Assembly: GCF_015223355.1 (NCBI RefSeq)
Contig: NZ_JADFFK010000012.1
Location: forward strand, 62,001 to 126,000
DNA length: 64,000 bases
Origin: Salipiger mangrovisoli
GTDB lineage: Bacteria; Pseudomonadota; Alphaproteobacteria; Rhodobacterales; Rhodobacteraceae
Reading direction: 5' to 3'
Under the pieces are notes generated by a model that searched no databases, had not been told where the DNA came from, and saw only the letters and a program-made list of their open reading frames with translations. This document shows positions 1 through 11,000 of this stretch, piece after piece. Numbering within the stretch: the stretch's first letter is position 1; every line of letters starts with the position of its first letter. The position numbers and the translations under genes were made by a program.

Positions 1-136
1 GGATGCACGAGAGCGTTCCGCAAATCATGAAGAGCGCCGCGAAAATTTCCGCAGTGCAGCAAAATGCCGCCGGAGTGACCGGCGGCATACGGGCAATGCC
101 GAAGATTGCAGCAGCGCCCGGCGGGCGCCGTCCGCC

Positions 137-1237
<1,101 letters not shown>

Positions 1238-1347
1238 GTCCTGCCCTCCGAGGCGGGGGTTCGTTCCAACGTACTTAGGATGTTTTACCGAAAAAACCAC
1301 CATTTACGACCCTTATACGGGCACACCTATTCGTATGGATCATCTAT

Positions 1348-1392
1348 TGCGGGCAAAAATGTGGCCGGGCAATTGTTAATTGTCCCGGCCGC
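1348..1392 (-). terminator. Probable terminator of metZ
   Basis: A GC-rich inverted repeat with arms GGCCGGG and CCCGGCC follows the metZ stop codon. On the minus strand it is followed by ACATTTTTG, which gives a short U-run. It separates metZ from folE2. Confidence 0.6.
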
Positions 1393-1399
1393 CCAAGTT

Positions 1400-2584
1400 T
1401 TACGCAACGTCAAGAGCTTGTTGAATATCTGCAACAAGATCGCCGGTGTCCTCGATGCCGACCGAAAGCCGGATCAAGCCGTCGCCGATGCCAAGCCCTT
1501 GACGTTGTTCAGGAGACAGTCGTTGGTGGGTTGTCGTCGCCGGGTGGGTCGCGATGGATTTCGCGTCGCCGAGGTTGTTCGAGATCAGGATGATCTTGAG
1601 CGCGTTGCAGAAGCGGAAGGCTGCCTCTTTTCCGCCTTGAATCTCGAAGGCGACCATCGTGCCCCCTGCCCCGAGCTGCCGTTCCGCCAGCGCGTTCTGC
1701 GCATGCGACGCGAGCCCCGGATAGCTGACGCGGATCACCTTCGGGTGGCCGGTAACCGCCTTGGCGATCGCCTCGGCCGAGGCGGTCTGGGCGCGCACGC
1801 GCAGGTCGATGGTCTCGAGGCCCTTGAGCATGACCCAGGCGGTGAACGGGCTCATCGAGCCGCCGGTGTGCTTCATGTAGGGCTCGATCACGCCGCGGAT
1901 GATCTCGCGGCTGCCAAGGATCACGCCGCCCAGCGTCCGGCCCTGGCCGTCGATGTGCTTGGTCGCGGAATAGACCACCACGTCGGCGCCCTGCTCGATG
2001 GCGCGGCTGTAGACCGGGGTCGAGAAGACGTTGTCGACGACGACCTTGGCACCCTTGGCATGGGCGAGCTTGGCCACGGCCTCGATATCCACAAGTTCCA
2101 GGGTCGGGTTCGACATGCTCTCGAAGAACACCAGTTCGGCACCCGGCTCCAGCGCCGCTTCCCATTGCGCCAGATCGGCACCATCGACGAAGACCACCTC
2201 GACACCGAAGCGGCTCAGGATGGTCTCGAGCACGTAGAGGCAGGAGCCGAACAGCGCGCGCGCCGCGACGACACGGTCACCGGCCTTCAGCATGGCGGTC
2301 AGCGCGCCCGAGACGGCGGCCATGCCGGAGGCGGTGGCAAAGGCATCCTCGGCACCTTCCAGAAGCGCAATGCGTTCCTCGAACATGGCGACGGTGGGGT
2401 TCCCGTAGCGGGCGTAGATGAACTCGTCCGCCTCGGTCTTGATGAAGCGCGCCTCGGCCTGCTCGGCGGAATCATAGGCAAACCCCTGAGTGAGGAAGAT
2501 CGCCTCGCTCAGCTCGCCCCACTGGCTGCGCTTGGTCCCGCCGTGAACCAGTTCGGTCCGCGATGCCTTCTTGAAATCTGCCAT
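1400..2584 (-). CDS. metZ: O-succinylhomoserine sulfhydrylase (MetZ)
   Basis: PLP enzyme of the Cys/Met metabolism family that makes homocysteine from an O-acylated homoserine and sulfide (direct sulfhydrylation route to methionine). The 394-residue protein has the ARYGNPT and ATASGMAA segments and the PLP-lysine motif SATKHIDGQGR near residue 209. The reading frame starts at 2653, but the ATG at 2584 is chosen for the AAAGGTGG ribosome site about 8 nt upstream and because the longer N-terminus would lie in the riboswitch leader. A SAM-II type aptamer and a terminator hairpin lie in the leader, so high SAM should repress it. Acetyl versus succinyl donor cannot be decided from sequence alone; the succinyl form is usual for alphaproteobacterial MetZ. 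Confidence 0.92.
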   Translation of the reverse strand: MADFKKASRTELVHGGTKRSQWGELSEAIFLTQGFAYDSAEQAEARFIKTEADEFIYARYGNPTVAMFEERIALLEGAEDAFATASGMAAVSGALTAMLKAGDRVVAARALFGSCLYVLETILSRFGVEVVFVDGADLAQWEAALEPGAELVFFESMSNPTLELVDIEAVAKLAHAKGAKVVVDNVFSTPVYSRAIEQGADVVVYSATKHIDGQGRTLGGVILGSREIIRGVIEPYMKHTGGSMSPFTAWVMLKGLETIDLRVRAQTASAEAIAKAVTGHPKVIRVSYPGLASHAQNALAERQLGAGGTMVAFEIQGGKEAAFRFCNALKIILISNNLGDAKSIATHPATTTHQRLSPEQRQGLGIGDGLIRLSVGIEDTGDLVADIQQALDVA

Positions 2585-2630
2585 GATCTTCCACCTTTCT
2601 GTGCCCGGCCAATCCCTGTGCGCCGGAAAT

Positions 2631-2671
2631 GAAAAAGCCCCGTCCGCGGTCAAGCGAAAGAGGCTCCTTCG
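2631..2671 (-). terminator. Attenuator: competing hairpin and terminator in metZ leader
   Basis: In transcript sense, CGAAGGA (2671-2665) can pair with TCTTTCG (2661-2655) around a GCC loop. Alternatively AGCCTC (2665-2660) can pair with GGGGCT (2641-2636), which is followed at once by TTTTT (2635-2631). The two structures share bases and exclude each other. This is the layout of a transcription attenuator placed between the aptamer and the metZ start codon. Confidence 0.55.
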
Positions 2672-2675
2672 TCCG

Positions 2676-2729
2676 ACCTTTTAGCGGAATGTTTTACGTG
2701 GCCCGCAATCCGTCAACAAATCGCCACGG
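2676..2729 (-). promoter_or_regulatory. SAM-II riboswitch aptamer
   Basis: In transcript sense the element has a perfect 6-bp P1 helix: CGTGGC (2728-2723) with GCCACG (2702-2697). The loop starts with the conserved GATTT, ends with ATTGCGG, and is followed by TAAAACATT and then CCGCTAAAAGG. GCGG in the loop can pair with CCGC to make the H-type pseudoknot. Order and key bases match the SAM-II (metA) aptamer: P1, GAUUU, AUUGC, P1', A-rich strand, GCUAAAA-GG. It sits about 90 nt before metZ, a usual SAM-II target in alphaproteobacteria. Rfam RF00521 scoring was not run. Confidence 0.87.
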
Positions 2730-2898
2730 CGCGGAAATACGCCTCTGATGCCTTCCGGTCAAGCGCGACGACGCGCGGGTGCGCCGATGCCCGGACGCCG
2801 CCTTGGCACCGATGTGCCATGGGCATGCTTGTCTTTCCCCGCGCTCCCCGCTCATCATGCGCGGGCCACGGCACATTCGAAGCAGACACGGAACCGAC

Positions 2899-4767
2899 AT
2901 GGAAAGCGCGCTCTTTCAGGCCTCCATCTACCTTGCCGCCGCGGTCATCGCGGTGCCCATCGCAACGCGGCTGGGGCTTGGCTCGGTGCTGGGCTACCTG
3001 CTCGCCGGGATCATCATCGGGCCGGGGCTGCATCTGGTGTCGCATACCGACGACCTGCGCCATTTCGCCGAGTTCGGCGTGGTGATGATGCTGTTCATCA
3101 TCGGGCTGGAACTGGAGCCGCGGGCGCTGTGGGACATGCGGCACCGGCTGATCGGGCTAGGCGGCCTGCAAGTGCTGCTGACCATGGCGGCGATCACCAT
3201 CGTGGTCATCGGGCTCGGCACCGCCTGGGCCACCGCCGTGGCCGCGGGCATGGTCTTTGCCCTTTCCTCCACCGCCATCGTGCTGCAGACCCTTTCGGAA
3301 AAAGGGCTGATGCAGACGCCCGGCGGACGGTCCGCCTTTTCGGTGCTGCTGACGCAGGACATCGCGGTAATCCCGATGTTGATCCTGCTGCCGCTGCTCG
3401 GCGCGCCGATGATCGCGATGATCCGCACCGACGGCGCGATCGAGCGCCCCGTGCACGCGGTCAGCGAGCACGGGATGTCGCTCGTCGCGGGGCTGCCGGG
3501 CTGGGCGGTGGCGCTGGTCACGCTGGGGGCGGTGGCGCTGATCATCGTGGCAGGCATCTACGGCGCGCGCCCGCTCTTCCGCTTCATCAACGCCTCGCGC
3601 CTGCCCGAGATGTTCACCGCCGTGGCCCTGCTGATCGTCGTCGGCATCGCGTTTCTGATGGGGCTCGTCGGCCTGTCTCCGGCGCTGGGGACCTTCCTTG
3701 CCGGCGTGGTGCTGGCCAACTCGGAGTTCCGCCACCAGCTCGAAAGCGACATCGAGCCGTTCAAAGGGCTGCTTCTGGGGCTGTTCTTCATCACCGTCGG
3801 CGCAGGGCTCAATTTCGGGGACTTCCTGCGCGAACCGTTCCTGCTGCTCGGCATCACGCTGGGGCTGATCCTCGTCAAGGGCGCGATCCTCTACCTGCTG
3901 GGTGGCCTCTTCGACCTGCACGGGCGCGACCGGATGCTGTTCACCCTCTCGCTGGCGCAGGCAGGCGAGTTCGGCTTCGTGCTGATCTCCTTCGCGCTCC
4001 AGCAGAACGTGATGACCGAGGCGTTCGGCCAGCGGCTCTTGATGGTGGTGGCGCTGTCGATGCTGATCACCCCGGCGCTCTTCATCCTGTACGACAAGCT
4101 CTCGGCGAAACTCGACGACACCGCCGAGGCGCGCCCCGATGATAAGATCGACCGCGAAGGGCCGATCATCCTCGCCGGGATCGGACGCTTCGGACAGATC
4201 GTCAACCGGCTGGTGCAAAGCTCGGGTTTCAAGACCGTGGTGATCGACCACGACATGCAGACCATCGAGCTGATGCGCAAGTTCGGGGTGAAGGGCTTCT
4301 TCGGCGATCCCACCCGCCCCGAACTGCTGCATGCCGCGGGCATCTCAAAGGCCAAGGTGCTGGTCGCCGCGCTCGACGATCCCAAGGCCACCACCAAGCT
4401 CGTGCGCTTCGCCAAGCGCATCCGGCCCGAAATCTTCGTCATCGCCCGCGCGCGCGACCGCACCCATGTCTACGAGCTGTATCAGGCCGGGGCCGACAAG
4501 ATCGTGCGTGAACTCTTCGACAGCTCGCTGCGCGCCGGACGCTACGTGCTCGAGGAAGTCGGGCTCACCGAATACGAGGCCGCCATCGCCGAAGAGACCT
4601 TCTACCACCACGACCGCGAAACCATGCGCGAACTGGCGACGCTCTGGGACCCCACCGTTCCGCCAGCGCAGAACCCTGCCTATGTGAAGCGCGCCCGAGA
4701 GCTGGAGAAGGACCTGGAAACGGCGCTGTTCAGCGCCCTTGAAGCGCAGCGCGACGACGTTGCCTGA
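2899..4767 (+). CDS. Monovalent cation:proton antiporter, KefB/KefC-like (CPA2)
   Basis: Inner-membrane K+ (or Na+)/H+ antiporter of the CPA2 family. The first ~390 of 622 residues are a run of hydrophobic helices of the Na+/H+ exchanger fold, including FALSSTAIVLQ and LLTQDIAVIPM. Residues ~418-540 form a TrkA-N Rossmann domain (AGIGRFGQIV) that senses nucleotide or a glutathione-type ligand. The longer frame from 2779 is rejected: the ATG at 2899 begins directly before the first membrane helix. Family members protect against electrophiles or adjust pH and K+. No KefF/KefG partner is adjacent, so ligand and ion remain unassigned. Confidence 0.88.
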   Translation: MESALFQASIYLAAAVIAVPIATRLGLGSVLGYLLAGIIIGPGLHLVSHTDDLRHFAEFGVVMMLFIIGLELEPRALWDMRHRLIGLGGLQVLLTMAAITIVVIGLGTAWATAVAAGMVFALSSTAIVLQTLSEKGLMQTPGGRSAFSVLLTQDIAVIPMLILLPLLGAPMIAMIRTDGAIERPVHAVSEHGMSLVAGLPGWAVALVTLGAVALIIVAGIYGARPLFRFINASRLPEMFTAVALLIVVGIAFLMGLVGLSPALGTFLAGVVLANSEFRHQLESDIEPFKGLLLGLFFITVGAGLNFGDFLREPFLLLGITLGLILVKGAILYLLGGLFDLHGRDRMLFTLSLAQAGEFGFVLISFALQQNVMTEAFGQRLLMVVALSMLITPALFILYDKLSAKLDDTAEARPDDKIDREGPIILAGIGRFGQIVNRLVQSSGFKTVVIDHDMQTIELMRKFGVKGFFGDPTRPELLHAAGISKAKVLVAALDDPKATTKLVRFAKRIRPEIFVIARARDRTHVYELYQAGADKIVRELFDSSLRAGRYVLEEVGLTEYEAAIAEETFYHHDRETMRELATLWDPTVPPAQNPAYVKRARELEKDLETALFSALEAQRDDVA

Positions 4768-5011
4768 AAGTATTCCACGGCATACAGATTTCGCAAATTT
4801 CCTCGTGTTTGCAGCAATGTAGCCCAAAAAAGAGGCAACTGATCCGCGCCTGCCGGAACCTCGCGGGAATGTCATTGGCCGCGACCATTTCGCGCATGCT
4901 GCGGGTGCAGCATTGAGCTAATCGGACCGCGCCGGAGGTGGACCAAGACCGAGCGCATGCGGCGCTGGCCACGTCCCGCCCTCCGGCCGACAGACGCGAA
5001 TAGCCTCGACC

Positions 5012-6325
5012 ATGCCCCAAACCTCCAAGCCTCCCCAGATCGTCATTGTCGGCGCCGGCACTGCCGGGCTGAACCTCGCCACCCGCCTCAGCCGCCGCCT
5101 CGGCCATGCCGGCAAGGCCGAGATCACCCTTGTCGACGAGAACCTCTCGCACATGTGGAAACCCTCGCTGCACGAGTTCGCCGCCGGCACCAAGGGGTTC
5201 GATGAAGAAATCAGCCTGCTCGAGCATTCGCACCGCAACGAGTACAACTTCCGCCTCGGCCGCTTCACCGGCATCGACCGCGAGAAGCGTCTGGTTCAAT
5301 TGCAGGCGGTGAACGATCCCGCCAACCGTCCGCTCGCGCCGAAGCGGTCGCTGCCCTACGACATCCTGGTGCTGGCGATCGGCAGCCGCTCGAATGATTT
5401 CGGCACCCCCGGAGTCGCCGAGAACTGCATGATGCTCGACACGCCAGCGCAGGCCAAGCGACTCCAGGCCGAGCTGCTGAACCTCTTCCTGCGCTTCCAG
5501 ACCGGCGCTCTGGGGGCAGCGGAGAAGCTTGAGCTGACAATCATCGGCGCCGGGGCTACCGGGGTCGAGCTGGCCGCCGAGCTGCGCGAGGCCGCCGGGC
5601 AGTTCGCCCGCAACGGCATCCACAAGGTGCGGAACGCCGATGCGGTGACCATCCGCCTGATCGAGGCCGCGCCGCGCGTCCTGAGCGCCCTGCCCGAGAC
5701 CATCTCTGCCAAGGTCGCCCGCCACCTGCGTGAGCTGCATATCGACGTGATGACCGGCGCCAAGGTGGCGCGCATCGACCCCGGTTCCGTGACCTTGAGC
5801 GACGGCACGACGCTCAGTTCGAACCTGACGGTCTGGGCCGCCGGGGTGCGCGCGCCCGAGGTCATCGGCCAGCTCGACGGGTTCGAGACCGGCAGCCTCG
5901 GCCGGCTCAAGGTGCGCCCCTCCCTGCAGACCCTCGACGACGATCACATCTACGCGCTTGGCGACTGCGCCGATTGCCTCTGGCCCGCCAAGCAGACCTC
6001 GCTGCCGCCGCGCGCGCAGGTCGCCACGCAGCAGGCCGAGTTCATGGAGCGGCAGATCGTGGCGCAGGTCGCGGGAAAGCCGCTCAGGGAGTTCTCCTAC
6101 GCCGACCACGGCTCGCTGGTGGCGATCAGCAACGAGGGCGCGGTGGGCTCGCTGATGGGCAAGGCGATCGGCACCATCACCATCGAGGGCTGGCTGGCAC
6201 GGCGCGCCTACCGCTCGCTGCACTTCCTGCACCGCAAGTCGGTGCTCGGCCCGTGGCGCGCCACGTTGAGCGCCCTGCTCGGCGGTGCCTCGCGTCGCAT
6301 CCGGCCCAAGCTGAAGCTGCACTGA
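5012..6325 (+). CDS. FAD-dependent NADH dehydrogenase-like oxidoreductase (NDH-2 family)
   Basis: A 437-residue two-dinucleotide-binding flavoprotein. An FAD-binding GAGTAG motif is at residues ~13-18 and a second NAD(P)H-binding GAGATG near residue 180; IYALGDCAD (~residue 312) is the usual second FAD contact. This fits type II NADH dehydrogenases, which pass electrons from NADH to quinone at the membrane without pumping protons. The C-terminal ~60 residues include amphipathic stretches that could attach it to the membrane. No clear ribosome site precedes the ATG, but the GxGxxG position supports this start. A related sulfide:quinone-type reductase is less likely. Confidence 0.82.
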   Translation: MPQTSKPPQIVIVGAGTAGLNLATRLSRRLGHAGKAEITLVDENLSHMWKPSLHEFAAGTKGFDEEISLLEHSHRNEYNFRLGRFTGIDREKRLVQLQAVNDPANRPLAPKRSLPYDILVLAIGSRSNDFGTPGVAENCMMLDTPAQAKRLQAELLNLFLRFQTGALGAAEKLELTIIGAGATGVELAAELREAAGQFARNGIHKVRNADAVTIRLIEAAPRVLSALPETISAKVARHLRELHIDVMTGAKVARIDPGSVTLSDGTTLSSNLTVWAAGVRAPEVIGQLDGFETGSLGRLKVRPSLQTLDDDHIYALGDCADCLWPAKQTSLPPRAQVATQQAEFMERQIVAQVAGKPLREFSYADHGSLVAISNEGAVGSLMGKAIGTITIEGWLARRAYRSLHFLHRKSVLGPWRATLSALLGGASRRIRPKLKLH

Positions 6326-6353
6326 AGCGCAGCCACGCACCGTCTGCGTCACG

Positions 6354-6385
6354 AAAAAGGGCTGCCCCACGGGCAGCCCTTTTGA
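6354..6385. terminator. Bidirectional terminator
   Basis: AAAAGGGCTGCCC and GGGCAGCCCTTTT form a near-perfect hairpin with A-run and T-run on opposite flanks. It lies between the convergent NADH dehydrogenase-like gene and carD and can serve both. Confidence 0.88.
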
Positions 6386-6407
6386 ATTCTTCGGGAGGTA
6401 CGCGCGA

Positions 6408-6917
6408 TCAGGCGGCGCGCAGGCCGAGCACTTCGTCCACCTGGCGGGCAGCGGCCACTTCATCACCACCGCTCACGGCGGCCACTTCACGGGTCAGGCG
6501 CTCGAGCGCGGCTTCGTAGAGCTGACGCTCGGAATAGCTTTGCTCGCGCTGGTCGTCGGCACGATGCAGGTCGCGCACCACTTCGGCGATGGCGATCAGG
6601 TCACCGGAATTGATCTTCTGTTCGTATTCCTGGGCACGGCGCGACCACATGGCGCGCTTGACCTTGGCCTTGCCCTTGAGGGTCTTCATTGCCTGGCTCA
6701 CCACGTCCGGCGAGGACAGCGAGCGCATGCCGATCTCGGTCGCCTTGTGGGTCGGGACCCGAAGCGTCATCTTGTCCTTCTCGAAGGAGATCACGAAAAG
6801 CTCCAGCTTGAGGCCGGCGATTTCCTGCTCTTCGATCGACATGATCTGACCCACGCCATGGGCCGGGTAGACCACGTAGTCATTCGGGCGGAATTCGTTC
6901 TTCTTGGTCTTGGTCAT
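6408..6917 (-). CDS. carD: CarD-family transcription regulator
   Basis: A 169-residue CarD/CdnL protein. Residues ~10-65 (DYVVYPAHGVGQI) are the Tudor-like RNA polymerase beta-subunit interaction domain; the helical C-terminal part contains the basic MWSRRAQEYEQKI segment and a Trp that in family members wedges into the promoter bubble. CarD stabilises open complexes, mainly at stable-RNA and housekeeping promoters. It ends the minus-strand series helicase / S4 / fdxA / carD but is separated from fdxA by 311 bp, so it likely has its own promoter. Confidence 0.93.
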   Translation of the reverse strand: MTKTKKNEFRPNDYVVYPAHGVGQIMSIEEQEIAGLKLELFVISFEKDKMTLRVPTHKATEIGMRSLSSPDVVSQAMKTLKGKAKVKRAMWSRRAQEYEQKINSGDLIAIAEVVRDLHRADDQREQSYSERQLYEAALERLTREVAAVSGGDEVAAARQVDEVLGLRAA

Positions 6918-7228
6918 CCAACAGCGTCCTTAGCAGAGAAACCTTGTGCACACGCGACAGAAAGACGCACGGGATGCGGAGCATTCCGTTCGCCTGGTTT
7001 TACGCGACTAGCTTAACCTCCGGGGTGCAGACCGGCCCGGTCATGTGTGCATGGTTTCAACATGAGTGGCGCAGAACATAGCACAAAATGAACGTCTTTC
7101 CTAGGAGCGCTCGGGCCGGAAAGATGTTTTTCTAAACCAATATGTTACGGGGTAAAACACGTCCCCGTGTACGGGTTTCGGCGCGGCGGCCACGAATCGC
7201 GCCGCGCGCCGAAGGGAATTTGCGTCTC
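6918..7228. other. Intergenic region between fdxA and carD
   Basis: No gene is supported in these 311 bp. A large GC-rich hairpin with 9-bp arms TTCGGCGCG (7177-7185) and CGCGCCGAA (7205-7213) follows the fdxA stop and may terminate its transcript, although it lacks an adjacent U-run. The remainder is the carD upstream region and should hold its promoter; I could not assign -35/-10 boxes with confidence. Confidence 0.5.
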
Positions 7229-7567
7229 TCAGTCGCCTTCGCCGGGCGCTTCCGAGAAGTACTTGGTGAGCTTGTCCGCCTCGCCGTCGCGCTCTTCGGC
7301 GCCGGGCATCGGATCTTTCTTGGTGATGATCACCGGCCAGAGCTCCGCATACTTGCGGTTGAACTCGACCCATTTCTCCATGTCCGGCTCGGTATCGGGG
7401 CGGATCGCGTCAGCCGGGCACTCCGGTTCGCAAACGCCGCAGTCGATGCATTCGTCGGGATGGATGACCAGCGTGTTCTCGCCCTCGTAGAAACAGTCCA
7501 CCGGGCAGACTTCCACGCAGTCGGTGTATTTGCAGGCGATACAATTTTCGGTGACGACGTAGGTCAT
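7229..7567 (-). CDS. fdxA: 7Fe ferredoxin (FdxA)
   Basis: Small soluble electron carrier of 112 residues. Two cysteine-rich motifs near the N-terminus, [14 protein letters not shown] (residues ~9-22) and [12 protein letters not shown] (~40-51), fit one [3Fe-4S] and one [4Fe-4S] cluster. The long C-terminal tail ([16 protein letters not shown] and an acidic end) is typical of alphaproteobacterial FdxA. It lies 49 bp after the S4-domain gene and may be cotranscribed with it and the helicase. Confidence 0.94.
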   Translation of the reverse strand: MTYVVTENCIACKYTDCVEVCPVDCFYEGENTLVIHPDECIDCGVCEPECPADAIRPDTEPDMEKWVEFNRKYAELWPVIITKKDPMPGAEERDGEADKLTKYFSEAPGEGD

Positions 7568-7616
7568 TGCGGTCTCTCACAGGCTGATGCCCGCCTAGCT
7601 AGACCAGCAAACAGGA

Positions 7617-8000
7617 TCATTCAAGCGTCCGGCCGCGATCAAGATCGAGTTTCCTGCGGTCGCGCTTGGTCGGACGAGAATTGCCTTCGAGACGCTGCAC
7701 CGGCGGAACATCGTCCCCGGATCCGGGCTGCGGAGGATCAAGGTCCTCGTAGAGCTGCTGCGCCTCGGGCGCCGGGCCGCGGCGCTCACCGAGCGCCACG
7801 ACCTTGATCACACGCACCTGGCGCGCCTGGCTGAAGGTCAGCACGTCGCCCGGCCCCACGTTGAAGGCCGGTTTCGACACGTTCAAACCGTTGACCCGCA
7901 GACCCGCAGAGACCGCCTTGGCCGACAGGCCCCGCGTCTTGAAGAAGCGGGCCTGCCAGAGCCATTTGTCGATGCGGATCTTCTGGAGCGGATCAGCCAA
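7617..8000 (-). CDS. S4-domain RNA-binding protein (Hsp15/HslR-like)
   Basis: 127 residues with an S4 RNA-binding fold in the first ~75: IRIDKWLWQARFFKTR followed by LRVNGLNVSKPAFNVGPGD. This is the Hsp15 family that binds stalled, peptidyl-tRNA-carrying 50S subunits. The C-terminal half is charged and probably disordered. The start appears to be TTG at 8000: the GAGG of the ribosome site overlaps the stop codon of the helicase gene 12 nt upstream, and no nearby ATG would keep the S4 motif whole. The tight spacing implies translational coupling to the helicase. Confidence 0.85.
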   Translation of the reverse strand: MADPLQKIRIDKWLWQARFFKTRGLSAKAVSAGLRVNGLNVSKPAFNVGPGDVLTFSQARQVRVIKVVALGERRGPAPEAQQLYEDLDPPQPGSGDDVPPVQRLEGNSRPTKRDRRKLDLDRGRTLE

Positions 8001-8012
8001 GCGAGATGAGCC

Positions 8013-11000
8013 TCAGGACTTGCCCTTGAAGCCCATCAGTGCCGCGGCGAAGGGATTGTCCGGATCGATCCGGTCCTTCTTCTCGGGGCGGGATTCGAAG
8101 GTCTTCGGACCTTTCGGAGCACCGCCCTTGCCGCCGCCTTTCGGGCCGCCCTTGCCGCGCGGTTTGCCACCTGCCTTCGGGCCACCCTTGCCGCCGCGCG
8201 CCTGTCGACCGCCGTCACGGCCCCCTTCGCGTCCGCCGTCACGGCCGCCCTCGCGGGCCCCGTCACGCGCGCCGTCGCGGCCACCCTGACGGCCCCCGCG
8301 TGCGCCGCGGTTGCCACCCCAGGTGAAGGTATAGAACACTTCGATCTCGGGGCCTGCCAGCGCCGCATCGGGTGCCTCGCCCGGCAGCAGCTCGGTTTCC
8401 GAGGCTTCGGGAATGGTGTCGTCGATCTCCACCGCCTCGGGCGTCTCGGCGATCGGGGCCACGCCCTCGTCGTCGATCTGCTCGGAACCGGCCACCAGAT
8501 CGGCGGCCTCGGGCGCGGCCGCCGGATCGGCCATTGCGGCGGGGGTCGCCTCTTCTTCCTGAGCGGCGTCGAAGACCGGCTGGTCCTCGCCGGGGATGCC
8601 CGTGGGTTCGGAGGTCTCGGTCACCACCTTGTCGGCGGCGCGCACCTTGCTGCGCTCGCCCTTCTCTGCCCGGTAGCCGAGGCCCTGCATCAGGTCCGAG
8701 AACTGCTCGAGCGTCATGCCGGTGATCGACAGCATGTCGGCCTTGGCCTCGAAGCCGCCGCGGCTGTCTTCGCTGCGCAGCATGTCCGCGAGGCGCTCGA
8801 GCATGTCGATGCGGATCGCGCGCTCGCCGGCCGGGCGGTAGCCCGACAGCGTGTAATGCGCCATCGGCACTTCGCGGATGTTCGGCACGGTCACCAGCCC
8901 CGGCGGCGGCGCCTCGGGGAAGGTGTCGAGACCATTGGCCAGCGACCACAGCACCAACCGCAGCCGAGTCGGCGCGGGCTTGAGCAGCAGCGGCATGAAG
9001 ATCGTGTACTGGCCGAAGCGCACGCCGTGCTTGCGCAGTGCGGCGCGCGAGTCCTGGTCGAGTTGCTTCACCTCGTCGGCAACCTGGCCGCGCGGGATGA
9101 CGCCCATCGATTCGATCAGGCGGAAGGCGAAGCCACGGGCCAGACCGGTCAGCGTCTCGTCGTTCTGCATGTTGAGCAGCGGCTCGAAGAGCGCGGCAAT
9201 CTTGCGGTCGATGAAGTGTTGCAGGCGGCGTTCGACCTTCTGCGCCACATCGGGACCTGCCTCGTCATCGACGAAGACCGCAACGCGCGGCTTGAGCGCG
9301 TCGTCGCCCTTGACCAGCTTGCCCACAGCCTGGTCGCCCCACATGAGGCCACCCTGCTCGGTGAAGTCGATCTCGGTATCGGGCGCGTTGTAGAAGCGAT
9401 CCGCCCGCAGGTGGAAATGCGGCGCAAGCGCCTGCAGCGACGCCGTCTTCAGCGTCTTAGCTTCCTGTCCCGTTGCGCCGGCATCCTGCCGGAAGCGGAA
9501 CCCTTCGAGCCGACCAACGAATTCGCCTTCGACGGTCACTTCTCCGTTCTCGTTCACTTCGGCCAAGAGGGCCTCCTTCTGCTTCAACCGCCGCATGAGC
9601 ACTGATGTGCGCCGGTCAACAAATCTTTGCGTGAGACGCGCGTGCAGCGCGTCGGACAGGGCATCTTCTACCGCGCGGGTTGCCTCGCGCCAATGGCTTT
9701 CGTCATCGACCCAACCTTTGCGTTGCGCCACGTAAGTCCAAGTGCGGATAAATGCCAGACGTTTCGACAACGCGTCGATGTCGCCATCGGTTCGATCGAT
9801 ACGTTTCACCTGCCGCGCCATGAAATCGCGCGGGATTTCGCCGCGCTCGTGCAAGTGCTGGTAGATCACCTGCAACAGCGCCGCGTGTTCATTATGGCTG
9901 ATCCCGCGGAAATCGGGAATACGGCAAACGTCCCAGAGCAGCTTGACAGAGGCCGGATCCGAGGCGCGCGCGCGGACCTCCGCCTGCGAATTGAGCGATT
10001 TGAGCGACATCAGGTCGTCCGCCTCGCGCGCTCTGACCAGGTTGGGATCGTCGGGCGCGCGCTCAAGCGAGTCGATCAGCGCCTCGGGCGAGCCGAAATT
10101 CAGCTGCGGATTGCGCCAGTTGAGCTTTTTCAGCGGGGTGAAGCTGTGACTGGTGATCGCCTCGACCCATTCGTCGGGGATCTGCCCGGCCTCGCCGGTG
10201 GTGCCGAAGGTACCGTCGCGCATCCCCCGCCCCGCGCGCCCGGCGATCTGCGCCAGTTCGTTCGGCTGCAACTCGCGCATCCGCCGCCCGTCGAACTTGG
10301 TCAGCGAAGAGAACGCAACGTGGTCGACATCGAGGTTGAGTCCCATGCCGATGGCGTCCGTGGCGACCAGGTAGTCGACATCGCCGTTCTGGTAGAGCTC
10401 CACCTGCGCGTTGCGCGTGCGCGGCGAAAGCGCGCCCATCACCACAGCCGCGCCGCCCTTGGTGCGGCGGATCAGCTCGGCGATGGCATAAACATTGTCC
10501 ACCGAGAAACCGACAATGGCGCTGCGCGGCGGCATCCGGCTGATCTTCTTCGAACCGGTGTACATCAGCTGGCTCATCCGGTCGCGCCGCATGAATTCGA
10601 CACCCTTGACCAGCTGCGAGATCGGCCCGCGCATGGTGTCCGAGCCAAGGAACAACGTCTCGTGCAGGCCGCGCATCCGCAGCAGCCGGTCGGTGAAGAC
10701 ATGGCCGCGCTCGGGGTCGGCGCAAAGCTGGATCTCGTCGATCGCCACGAAATCGCAGCCCATGCCTTCGGGCATCGCCTCGACGGTGCAGATCCAGTAC
10801 TGCGCGCGGGGCGGCACGATGCGCTCCTCGCCGGTGACCAGCGCCGCCACCGAGGGGCCGCGGGCCGCCACGACCTTGTCGTAGACCTCGCGCGCCAGAA
10901 GCCGCAGCGGCAGGCCGATCATGCCGGTCCTGTGCGCCAGCATCCGTTCGATGGCGTAATGGGTCTTGCCTGTGTTGGTCGGGCCGAGGACGGCCGCGAT

